This document shows, in pieces, positions 56,384-64,000 of a DNA stretch of 64,000 nt. A program made the position numbers and the translations under genes. Below the pieces are notes generated by a model. The model worked only from the letters and a program-made list of their open reading frames with translations, did not search any database and was not told the DNA's origin. Each line of letters opens with the position of its first letter. The first letter of the stretch is position 1. The DNA comes from an uncultured Helicobacter sp. Its GTDB lineage: Bacteria; Campylobacterota; Campylobacteria; Campylobacterales; Helicobacteraceae. The stretch covers positions 1 through 64,000 of the forward strand of contig NZ_CALBGN010000016.1 in assembly GCF_937893305.1 (NCBI RefSeq), given 5' to 3'.

Positions 56384-57840
56384 TGCGCTATTTAAATAGC
56401 AACGGCAAGGGTGTTGTGATTAATGCTTCAAAAATGCTTTTTGACTTCAATAAAGAAACTTGGCACGATAAAAAAGTTATGCCAATGGTTGGAATGTATG
56501 TAGAATTCCGCTGTAATGACGCGCATCAAATTACAGATTGCAAGGTTTCAAAATTTCAAGAATTTGGTGGCAATACAATGATTAGCGAATCAGACTTTTG
56601 GCATCACGATACAGATGAAGAGCTATTTACGCTCCAAAGCAACGCACGCGATGCGATTGTTCAAAAGATTTATAAAAGCACAGATTATACAAAGATTACA
56701 GAAATCCCACTCACTATTAAGCTTGTTGAGGCAGTTAAAAGCTATTTTCATCAAGAATTTTTGGCAATTTCTTTTTTAAATGACTTACCTGTATCTAATG
56801 AAGAAACTTTATTTGATTATGCGTATTTAAAGCGTTTTGGTGTAAAAGCATTAGATAATTTACTCTTTAGTGATAAAACCATTGCTAAAGATGATTTTAT
56901 AGGTGAATTAAGTGTTATGACGCGTTTAGATTCCGCATTTATGGATTTTTCACGCTATAACAATGCAAACTTAAAGCAAATCTTCCAAGATTCTTTTTTA
57001 ACTAAACAATGCCACTATCAAGCCCTAGTCGTCGCAGTTAATAACGCAAAAGATAGTCAAAATCTAGCATTAAAGCGCACAAATGCTTTAAAGGGTGATA
57101 TTTTATTATTTGAACGCAGAATCCAAGCGAATTTAGATTTAGAAAAAAATACGCAAAAACTAGAAAAAGCTAAAAAAGAATTAGAAGAAATGCTAAAAAG
57201 TGAGAAATATTATAACGGACTTTATATGCATTTAACAGATATGAAAGAGAAATTTGAAGAGTATTATCTCAAATCTTTTTCCGAACTTTATCAAAAAGTA
57301 TATATGAGAATCTATAAAAAAGTTAAAAGTGGATTAGATATTTGTATTACAATCTTAGATAATAAAATCTATCATAAAGTTATAAATTCTGTCGCATTTT
57401 CTAAAAGTTTTTTTAAGATCCCAGAAAACGATCGCGTTCCAAATATTATTTATTTTGTGGAGCAGTATATGGAGCATTTAAACAAAGATCGTTTGAATGA
57501 AAAAGACGCTTTGACCTATCGTTATGTTGATAAACTTTGTAAAGCAAACAGAAAACACTTTTTGATTATTAGCACAAACGAAAAGCGTGCAACAGAAATT
57601 AAAATAAAAATCCTAGCACAAAATAAATTTAATGTTGTAAAAACAGCGTATAAAAATACGATTTATTTTGCATTAGTTAATGAAATTTGTTTTGAGCGCA
57701 TTTATATAGATCCAGAAAATATATGGAAAAGCCCAAATGAACTCATAAGAGAAACAAAGGCATTAAAAATCAATTCAAACACTAAATTCGCACTTTTACC
57801 AAGCTCTGTTAAAGAAAATCGCTTTGGCTTTGCAGAGTGA
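56368..57840 (+). CDS. Unknown protein with OB-like N-terminus, coiled coil and receiver-like C-terminus
   Basis: 490 residues, no signal peptide. Residues 1-65 (GRIVRYLNSNGKGVVI, then FRCNDAHQITDCKV) look like a cold-shock/OB-type beta barrel. Residues about 230-300 are strongly helical and Lys/Glu-rich (likely coiled coil). Residues about 390-455 (HFLIISTNEKRATEI, later RIYIDPENIW) have the beta-alpha spacing of a response-regulator receiver but lack an obvious phospho-acceptor Asp context. I do not recognise the family. It overlaps plsC by 16 bases. Confidence 0.65.
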   Translation: MHGRIVRYLNSNGKGVVINASKMLFDFNKETWHDKKVMPMVGMYVEFRCNDAHQITDCKVSKFQEFGGNTMISESDFWHHDTDEELFTLQSNARDAIVQKIYKSTDYTKITEIPLTIKLVEAVKSYFHQEFLAISFLNDLPVSNEETLFDYAYLKRFGVKALDNLLFSDKTIAKDDFIGELSVMTRLDSAFMDFSRYNNANLKQIFQDSFLTKQCHYQALVVAVNNAKDSQNLALKRTNALKGDILLFERRIQANLDLEKNTQKLEKAKKELEEMLKSEKYYNGLYMHLTDMKEKFEEYYLKSFSELYQKVYMRIYKKVKSGLDICITILDNKIYHKVINSVAFSKSFFKIPENDRVPNIIYFVEQYMEHLNKDRLNEKDALTYRYVDKLCKANRKHFLIISTNEKRATEIKIKILAQNKFNVVKTAYKNTIYFALVNEICFERIYIDPENIWKSPNELIRETKALKINSNTKFALLPSSVKENRFGFAE

Positions 57841-57852
57841 TTAAGGCGTTTT

Positions 57853-57861
57853 TGTTATAAT
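57853..57861 (+). promoter_or_regulatory. Extended -10 promoter for rhpA
   Basis: TGTTATAAT is an extended -10 element (TG, one base, TATAAT) 31 bases upstream of rhpA. Confidence 0.65.
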
Positions 57862-57891
57862 TACAGCTTATTTTAAAAACAAAAGGGAATT

Positions 57892-59454
57892 ATGAAAAAG
57901 CAAACAAATCTAAACAAATGGGACTTAGGAATTACGCAAGATATACAAGATGGCTTCACGCAAGGCTTTGAAAGCTTTGGCTTTAAAAAAAGTGTGTTAA
58001 GAGGGATTAAAGAAGCGGGTTTTAGTGAGCCAAGCCCTATCCAAAAAGAAGCGATTCCATTAATTTTAGATGGATTAGATCTTATCGCACAAGCACAGAC
58101 AGGCACAGGAAAAACCGCTGCTTTTGGCTTGCCACTGATTAATAATCTTAAAAATAATGGTGATATTGAAGTATTAATCATCACACCCACAAGAGAACTT
58201 GCAATGCAAGTAAGTGATGAAATTTTTAAACTTGGCAAATACAATAGAGTAAAAACAGTTTCACTCTTTGGTGGGCAGCCTATAAGAAGACAAATTGAGC
58301 TTTTAGAGAAAAAGCCACAAGTGATTATTGCAACTCCGGGGCGTTTGCTAGATCATTTGCGCAATGAACGGCTAAAAAACTTTTATCCAAGTGTTGTTGT
58401 GCTTGATGAATCTGATGAAATGCTGGATATGGGTTTTTTAGATGATATTGAAGAGATTTTTACCTATCTTTCAAACGATCGTCAAACTTTGCTTTTTTCA
58501 GCGACAATGCCAACACCCATTAAGCACCTAGCTCAAAAGATTTTAGATAATCCAAAACTCATTAAAATTACCCAAGAAGATACGACAAACCAAGACATTG
58601 CTCAACGCTATTACATCATTAATGAGCAAGAGCGTGAAGACGCTATTGTGCGTTTAATTGATAGTGAAATGCCCCAAAAAGCAATCATTTTCACACGAAT
58701 GAAAAAGGAAGCCGATATTCTCTCACAACGCTTACTTTCGCGTGGTTTTAAAGCCGGTGCATTACACGGCGATATGGATCAAAGAGAGCGCGTAAAATCC
58801 ATTAAATCCTTTAAAGATTCCATAATTAATATCTTAGTCGCCACCGATATTGCAGCGCGTGGGCTTGATATTAGTGGCGTTAGTCATGTTTTTAACTTTC
58901 ATATTCCGCTAAATCCAGAATCCTATGTGCATAGAATCGGCAGAACAGGAAGAGCAGGCAAAAAGGGCATAGCAATCACGCTTGCAACGCCTTTAGAATT
59001 CAAAGAACTCCGCCGTATTAAAGAAAACACAAAAGCCAGCATTGAACTTTATGAAATCCCAAGCATACAAGATACAATGGATAAAAAAGATTCCAACATT
59101 TTAGACAAAATCCTAAAGCACGCCATTAGCGATGATGCTTTGCGTGTGTATGAGCAAATCCGTGGCAATGCAGATATGACACAGCTTGTTTGCAAACTTC
59201 TCTCAATGGTATTAAAAGACTCCAAAGTGCTAGGACCAAACAAAATCGGACTCAATAAAAAAGATCTAAACGCATTACAAGATCAATTAGATGATACACA
59301 AAAGCGCAAAAAATCTAGCAAATTTCATAATACAAAAGACAAAAAAGACAAACCCCGCTCTAAAAACAAATTTCACTCTAAAAATAAGGATTCCAAAAAT
59401 TCTTATAAACCCAAAAAAGATTCCAACAAAAAATCTACAAAAAGGAAAAAATAA
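57892..59454 (+). CDS. rhpA: DEAD-box RNA helicase (RhpA-like)
   Basis: RNA helicase of the type that, in H. pylori (RhpA), joins RNase J in the minimal degradosome. Q motif GFSEPSPIQ, motif I AQTGTGKT (68-75), motif II reading DESD (172-175) instead of DEAD, SAT, and motif VI HRIGRTGRAG are all present. The C-terminal about 60 residues are extremely Lys/Ser/Asn-rich, probably RNA- or partner-binding. 520 residues fits RhpA. The stop overlaps the dapC start. Confidence 0.9.
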   Translation: MKKQTNLNKWDLGITQDIQDGFTQGFESFGFKKSVLRGIKEAGFSEPSPIQKEAIPLILDGLDLIAQAQTGTGKTAAFGLPLINNLKNNGDIEVLIITPTRELAMQVSDEIFKLGKYNRVKTVSLFGGQPIRRQIELLEKKPQVIIATPGRLLDHLRNERLKNFYPSVVVLDESDEMLDMGFLDDIEEIFTYLSNDRQTLLFSATMPTPIKHLAQKILDNPKLIKITQEDTTNQDIAQRYYIINEQEREDAIVRLIDSEMPQKAIIFTRMKKEADILSQRLLSRGFKAGALHGDMDQRERVKSIKSFKDSIINILVATDIAARGLDISGVSHVFNFHIPLNPESYVHRIGRTGRAGKKGIAITLATPLEFKELRRIKENTKASIELYEIPSIQDTMDKKDSNILDKILKHAISDDALRVYEQIRGNADMTQLVCKLLSMVLKDSKVLGPNKIGLNKKDLNALQDQLDDTQKRKKSSKFHNTKDKKDKPRSKNKFHSKNKDSKNSYKPKKDSNKKSTKRKK

Positions 59455-60596
59455 TGGAGTTTCAACCCTATCCCTTTGAGAAGCTTCAAGCCCTAATACA
59501 AGGGATTCCAACTTCTAAAGAACGAATCTCTTTAACAATTGGCGAACCACAATTTCAAACACCAAAAAACATTTGCGATGCCCTAAAAGACAGCGTTGAT
59601 TTGCTAAACAAATACCCAAAGACAGCAGGCGAAGATGACTTAAAACAAGCAATGTTAGATTTCATTAAACACCGCTTTAACTTACATTTAGATTCCACAA
59701 TGTTAATCCCAACTTTTGGCACACGCGAAGTCTTATTTAATTTCCCACAATTCTATCTTTTTGATAAAAATTCCCCAACCATTGCTCATCCAAACCCTTT
59801 TTATCAAATCTATGAAGGCGCAAGCATTGCAGCAAGAGCAGAAACAATTTATATGAATCTAACTCCACAAAACAATTTCACTCCAAGTCTCACAAAAGAA
59901 CAAATGCAAAAATGCCATTTAGTGATTTTAAATTCACCAAACAACCCAACAGGTTCTACAATGTCTAAAGACGCCCTTAAACAATGGGTAAATTACGCCT
60001 TAGAATATGATTTTTTACTTCTAAATGATGAATGTTACAGCGAGATTTACACTGATGAAAAACCAACTTCTCTTTTGCAAGCAAGCGTTGAAGTAGGCAA
60101 CACAGAGTTTAGAAATATCCTAAGTTTAAATTCTATCTCTAAACGCTCTAGTGCGCCCGGGCTTAGAAGTGGATTTATCGCAGGAGATCCTAAAGTTTTA
60201 AAAGATTATATGCAATACCGCACCTATGTAGGTTGTGCATCTCCACTTCCTTTACAAAAAGCAGCAAGCATTGCGTGGAGCGATGAAGAGCATACCAAGC
60301 ACTCACGCCAAGAATATGCGAAGAATTTAAAGCTAGCACAAGAAATTTTATGCAAAAAGATTCCAAACTTGCCTATCCCAAAAGAAACCTTTTATGTGTG
60401 GCTTCCTGTTGCAAATGACTTAGAATTTACGCGTAATCTCTTAGAAAAAGAAAATATCCTAGTTCTACCCGGAAGCTTTTTATCACGCACTGATAAACAA
60501 GGGCAAAATCCAGGAAGTAACTTTGTGCGTTTAGCTTTAGTGTATGAAGAAGCCATTATTAAAGACGCGCTTTTAAGGATTGCAAAATGGATATAA
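59454..60596 (+). CDS. dapC: N-succinyldiaminopimelate aminotransferase
   Basis: PLP aminotransferase of the lysine/diaminopimelate pathway, feeding peptidoglycan. TIGEPQFQTPKNI, NSPNNPTGS, NDECYSEIY and the PLP-Lys region NSISKRSSAPGLRSG are clear fold-type I motifs. The 380 residues fit. The order dapC-murC matches HP0624-HP0623, which supports this substrate assignment over other aminotransferases. It overlaps murC by ten bases. Confidence 0.85.
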   Translation: MEFQPYPFEKLQALIQGIPTSKERISLTIGEPQFQTPKNICDALKDSVDLLNKYPKTAGEDDLKQAMLDFIKHRFNLHLDSTMLIPTFGTREVLFNFPQFYLFDKNSPTIAHPNPFYQIYEGASIAARAETIYMNLTPQNNFTPSLTKEQMQKCHLVILNSPNNPTGSTMSKDALKQWVNYALEYDFLLLNDECYSEIYTDEKPTSLLQASVEVGNTEFRNILSLNSISKRSSAPGLRSGFIAGDPKVLKDYMQYRTYVGCASPLPLQKAASIAWSDEEHTKHSRQEYAKNLKLAQEILCKKIPNLPIPKETFYVWLPVANDLEFTRNLLEKENILVLPGSFLSRTDKQGQNPGSNFVRLALVYEEAIIKDALLRIAKWI

Positions 60597-61927
60597 GTAT
60601 TAAAAGAATCCATTTTATAGGAATCGGGGGTATAGGGATTTCCGCATTAGCGAAGTTTTTGCACGCACAAGGCGTGGAGATTAGCGGTTCTGATACCACA
60701 GAGGGTAGTATTACAAAAGAACTAAAGAAAATGGGGATAAAAGTGAGTATCCCACACTCCAAAGAAGCCATTTGCGCCCAAGATCTAGTGATTCATTCTG
60801 CAATCATCAAGCAAGATAACATAGAAGTACAAGAAGCTCACGCGCAAAATATCCCAGTTCTCTCACGCAAAGAATCCTTAAAAATGATTCTAGGCAATAA
60901 AGAAGTTTTTGCAGTAGCCGGCGCACACGGCAAAAGCACAACAACAGCAATTTTAAGTGCGATTTTAAAGGACGCTAGCGCATTAATTGGAGCAGAAAGT
61001 AAAGAGTTTAAATCCAACACGCGTGCCTTAAATGGAAATCGCGTTGTTTTTGAAGCCGATGAATCTGATAAAAGCTTCTTAGAATGTAATCCAACTTGTG
61101 CGATTGTTACAAACGCAGAGCCAGAGCATTTAGAGACTTATAACCACGATTTAGAGCAGTTTTATCACGCTTATGAAAGCTTTTTGAGTCTTGCAAAGAT
61201 TTGTATTATTAATGCTGAAGATCCATTTTTAAGCACGCTTAAAGATTTAAATAATCTTTGTGTGCGTTTCTATCCTAGCAAAGACCTGCAAAATGTTTCT
61301 TACATTATAGAAGAGGGTATGCCAAAGACACAATTTACCCTAACAAACAATGCTAAAAACTATGGCACATTTAGCGTTTATGGCTTAGGTGAACATATCG
61401 CAATAGACGCTGCTCTTGCAATTTTAGCTGCCGCACAAATTTTACCTTTAAATGAGATTAAGCAAAATATCCAAAATTATTGTGGAATCAAAAAGCGATT
61501 TGATATTCTAACGCAAGGTCAATGTGTCATCATTGATGACTATGCACATCACCCTACAGAAATCACTGCCACGCTAAAAGCACTCAAAAAATATCAAGAG
61601 CTAACAGAATCAAAACAATTAGTTGCAATATGGCAACCACATAAATATTCGCGCATTAAAGACAACTTAGAGGGCTTTATTGAATGTTTTAAAGGTGTGG
61701 ATTCTTTAGTGATTTTGCCCGTTTATGCAGCAGGAGAAGAAGCTATTGCTATGGACTTTGCTGATCTTTTTAAGCAATATCATCCCATTTTTGCCACAGA
61801 AGTGCAACGCATAGGTAACACGCTAACGCTTTATGATAAGAATAAGCAAATCGCCCATTTACAAGAGGGTATTATTGTAGGATTTAATGCAGGCAATCTA
61901 ACCTATGCTCTAAGAGGTGGAATCTAA
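60587..61927 (+). CDS. murC: UDP-N-acetylmuramate-L-alanine ligase
   Basis: Adds L-Ala to UDP-MurNAc in cytoplasmic peptidoglycan synthesis. IGIGGIGISALA opens the Rossmann N-domain, the P-loop is GAHGKST (112-118), EADESDKSF and DDYAHHPTEI are Mur-ligase motifs. 446 residues is normal. It is followed by an overlapping HP0622-like gene. Confidence 0.96.
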   Translation: MDISIKRIHFIGIGGIGISALAKFLHAQGVEISGSDTTEGSITKELKKMGIKVSIPHSKEAICAQDLVIHSAIIKQDNIEVQEAHAQNIPVLSRKESLKMILGNKEVFAVAGAHGKSTTTAILSAILKDASALIGAESKEFKSNTRALNGNRVVFEADESDKSFLECNPTCAIVTNAEPEHLETYNHDLEQFYHAYESFLSLAKICIINAEDPFLSTLKDLNNLCVRFYPSKDLQNVSYIIEEGMPKTQFTLTNNAKNYGTFSVYGLGEHIAIDAALAILAAAQILPLNEIKQNIQNYCGIKKRFDILTQGQCVIIDDYAHHPTEITATLKALKKYQELTESKQLVAIWQPHKYSRIKDNLEGFIECFKGVDSLVILPVYAAGEEAIAMDFADLFKQYHPIFATEVQRIGNTLTLYDKNKQIAHLQEGIIVGFNAGNLTYALRGGI

Positions 61928-61928
61928 A

Positions 61929-62306
61929 ATGGTGCGTTTTATTCTTATTGCAATTCTTGTTATTTTACTGCTAGCAATTCTTATGCAACTCCTTGCAAAA
62001 TACAATTTAATCAGCTACAAAGCACGCATTAGTATAGGCATTGCTTTGTTGGTGATTGCAGCAAGTATCGGTATTTTCACCCTGAATCAAGATAAAACGG
62101 AAGCCAACCTAACACAGCTAGCCCAGAGCTTTTTACAAGGCAAAACCCTAGAGTGCCAAACTCTAACAAAAACCTTACAAGCAGACAATAAAACCTTTAA
62201 TTTCATAAGTGGCACATTGACGCTAATGGGGAAGGATAACACAGAATTTAGCCGTATAATCATTCCATTAAAAGCCTGTAAACTTAAAGATATTAAAAAA
62301 GATTAA
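61929..62306 (+). CDS. Conserved two-segment membrane protein (HP0622-like)
   Basis: 125 residues from ATG 61929, with two N-terminal membrane segments (about 3-22 and 31-50) and a small beta-predicted domain with two Cys. An in-frame ATG 12 bases earlier lies inside murC. H. pylori keeps an uncharacterised protein (HP0622) between murC and mutS2. Function unknown. Confidence 0.7.
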   Translation: MVRFILIAILVILLLAILMQLLAKYNLISYKARISIGIALLVIAASIGIFTLNQDKTEANLTQLAQSFLQGKTLECQTLTKTLQADNKTFNFISGTLTLMGKDNTEFSRIIIPLKACKLKDIKKD

Positions 62307-62309
62307 GCA

Positions 62310-64000
62310 ATGCAAGACCACCTGATCTCCCTAGATTTACAAGATTTTTATCATAGCTACACAAGTTTTCTAGCGCGTCCAAAAGATCTTTCACTACAAG
62401 GCGATACCAAGTATCATTTACGCTTTATAACTGCACTAGAATCGCTAGTTTTCACCCCTCCAAAAGAAGTTAAGCCCCTGCAAGAAGAACTTGCCCTTTT
62501 AAAGAAGTTTGGCTATCTAAAACTTGATGAAATCTTTGAATTTGTGAAAATTATCCGCTATTTTCTCTACCTAAAAAGTCTAAAATGTGAAGGAGTTTTA
62601 GGTGAGTGGTTTAACTCTATCCAAATCCCAGAGCAAATTTTACCCATTGTGAAATCTTTCTTAGAAGATGGCAAACTAAAAACAGGCATTTACTTAGATT
62701 TAGATTCCATAAATGCAAGCTTAGAAAACCTAAAGCGTGAAATCTCCGCCCAACTCTCCCACACCCTAAACCAAAACAAACTCACTCCCTATCTAGTAGA
62801 TAGACAAATCCACCTAATCCACGATGAAGAATGCTTGCTTTTAAAAGCAGGATTTCACCATATTCTAAAAGGACAAATTTTAGATCGCTCAACTTCAGGC
62901 TTTTTTTATGTCTTCCCACAAAACATTGCAAACCTAAAAGACAAATACAACAATTTAAAAAACCAAAGAGAATCCAAACTCTTTGAAATTGCGCGCGAAA
63001 TCTCAAATCTTTTTACTAAACATCTTTTATTTTTAACCTTTATCAACAAGGAGTTTGACCGCTTTGACTCCTACCAAGCGCGCCTAAACTTCGCCAAGGC
63101 AAAAAACCTAGAATTTCTAGCCCCAAATGGCACACAATTCTTTTTAGATTCCTTTTCTCACCCTGCATTAAAAAACCCAAAGCCCATATCCCTCCACCTA
63201 AAAGGGCAAGTTTTAATGATAACAGGAGTGAATGCAGGTGGTAAAACAATGCTTTTAAAATCTATTTTAAGTGCAGTTTTTCTTGCAAAACACTTGCTCC
63301 CACTTCCTATAAACGCAAGCAAATCAAGCATACCAAGTTTTAAAAGCATAGAATTTATCTTTGAAGATCCTCAAAATAGCAAAAACGACATCTCTACCTT
63401 TGGTGGAAGGATGTTGCAATTTAGCCAAATTCTAAAACAAAGCCACGCAATCATCGGTGTAGATGAAATAGAGTTAGGGACAGATAGCGATGAAGCTGCA
63501 AGTTTATTTAAAGTCCTATTAGAATCTCTTATGCAAAAACACAATCAAATCATCATCACCACTCACCACAAACGCCTAGCTGCTTTAATGGCAGGGAACC
63601 CAAAAGTCCAGCTCCTAGCTGCTCTTTTTGATGAAGAACGCCAACTCCCGACCTTTAGTTTTCTAGATGGCACAATCGGCAAGAGTTACGCCTTTGAAAC
63701 CGCGCTAAGATATGGAATTCCAAAACCACTCATAAACGCCGCCCTAGCTCTCTATGGAGAAGATAAAGAGAAGCTAAACGCACTAATCCAAAATGCCTCT
63801 CGCCTAGAAATGCAACTTAATCTTGAAATTTCACAAGCGCAAGAGAAGTCAAAACTCCTAGATCAAAAAATCCAAAGCCTAAAAGACAAAGAAACCGCCT
63901 TGCAAGAGAAGTTTAACAAGCTGCAATCCACTCTAGAAGCCACCTATCAAGACGCTATAAAAGCCGCTAAACTCATCATCAAACAAAAATCCACAAGCCA
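62310..64000 (+). CDS. mutS2: Endonuclease MutS2 (5' part; continues past the window)
   Basis: The frame is open from ATG 62310 to the end of the window. The helical core domain comes first, then Walker A GVNAGGKT (about 306-313) and Walker B IIGVDEIELG, FLDGTIGKSYAFETA, and a long Gln/Lys/Glu coiled coil beginning near residue 490. MutS2 lacks mismatch-repair domains and suppresses recombination or rescues collided ribosomes in various bacteria; the C-terminal Smr nuclease domain would lie outside the window. The gene order HP0623-HP0622-HP0621 is kept. Confidence 0.9.
   Translation, partial: MQDHLISLDLQDFYHSYTSFLARPKDLSLQGDTKYHLRFITALESLVFTPPKEVKPLQEELALLKKFGYLKLDEIFEFVKIIRYFLYLKSLKCEGVLGEWFNSIQIPEQILPIVKSFLEDGKLKTGIYLDLDSINASLENLKREISAQLSHTLNQNKLTPYLVDRQIHLIHDEECLLLKAGFHHILKGQILDRSTSGFFYVFPQNIANLKDKYNNLKNQRESKLFEIAREISNLFTKHLLFLTFINKEFDRFDSYQARLNFAKAKNLEFLAPNGTQFFLDSFSHPALKNPKPISLHLKGQVLMITGVNAGGKTMLLKSILSAVFLAKHLLPLPINASKSSIPSFKSIEFIFEDPQNSKNDISTFGGRMLQFSQILKQSHAIIGVDEIELGTDSDEAASLFKVLLESLMQKHNQIIITTHHKRLAALMAGNPKVQLLAALFDEERQLPTFSFLDGTIGKSYAFETALRYGIPKPLINAALALYGEDKEKLNALIQNASRLEMQLNLEISQAQEKSKLLDQKIQSLKDKETALQEKFNKLQSTLEATYQDAIKAAKLIIKQKSTS

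Noticed and set aside
1..64000. CRISPR array, rRNA operon or complete insertion sequence
   Set aside because: No regularly spaced repeats, no rRNA-like blocks and no transposase with inverted ends were seen.

Overview
The window is a gene-dense, AT-rich stretch of a Campylobacterota chromosome, most likely a non-pylori (enterohepatic-type) Helicobacter. Several blocks keep the gene order I remember from H. pylori 26695 or C. jejuni: era-csd6; HP0268-miaB-lpxJ; HP0242/HP0241-ispB-hemA-proS-hemC; galU-HP0647-murA; dapC-murC-HP0622-mutS2; fbp-Cj0839c-metG-Cj0837c; ctpA-purC-purS-purQ-plsC. The presence of hisD, hisIE, ilvE and de novo purine genes (purC/S/Q) argues against H. pylori itself. The species assignment is inference.

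Layout. 1-54 is the tail of an outer-membrane beta-barrel gene. 321-4533 (+) is rplI-hslV-hslU-era-csd6. 9141-4542 (-) is a tight five-gene operon: fbp, a Cys-repeat protein, metG, a Mur-ligase-like orphan and a NifX-like protein. 9276-13876 (+) holds rpe, a wrecked TPR/glycosyltransferase-like pseudogene and modA-modB-modD without modC. sodB (+) converges on ftsZ-ftsA-PpiD-like-nusA (-). 20132-23877 (+) is the HP0268 homologue, miaB, lpxJ, a small anchored protein and hemW. 28280-23870 (-) is cysS, a copper/sulfite-exporter-like membrane protein and a PilM/N/O-like trio.

28427-35834 (+) carries hisD, a DUF2018 (knotted-fold) protein, ispB, the tetrapyrrole genes hemA and hemC, proS and an FxsA-like protein. 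35904-37797 is the only clearly accessory stretch: a 79-codon orphan, tRNA-Pro(GGG) and the remains of a group II intron-type reverse transcriptase. From 37798 to the end everything is on +: ilvE, a Band-7 protein, hisIE, a DUF2393 protein, pdxA, clpS-clpA, a DUF815 ATPase, galU, murA, rsmH with an FtsL-like gene, mnmG, ctpA, purC/S/Q, plsC, a large unknown protein, rhpA, dapC, murC and a truncated mutS2.

Functionally it is core biology: peptidoglycan and division (csd6, ftsZ/A, murA, murC, rsmH, FtsL-like, dapC), proteolysis (hslVU, clpSA, ctpA), translation, and cofactor and amino-acid synthesis. I saw no CRISPR array, rRNA, intact insertion sequence or obvious defence island. The less-explained items are the PilM/N/O-like trio, the Mur-like orphan, the 490-aa OB-like/receiver-like protein, the duplicated four-Cys module, the candidate FtsL, the decaying TPR/GT gene, a large hairpin between nusA and the HP0268 homologue, and an apparently frequent palindromic word (TTGGAWTCCAA).
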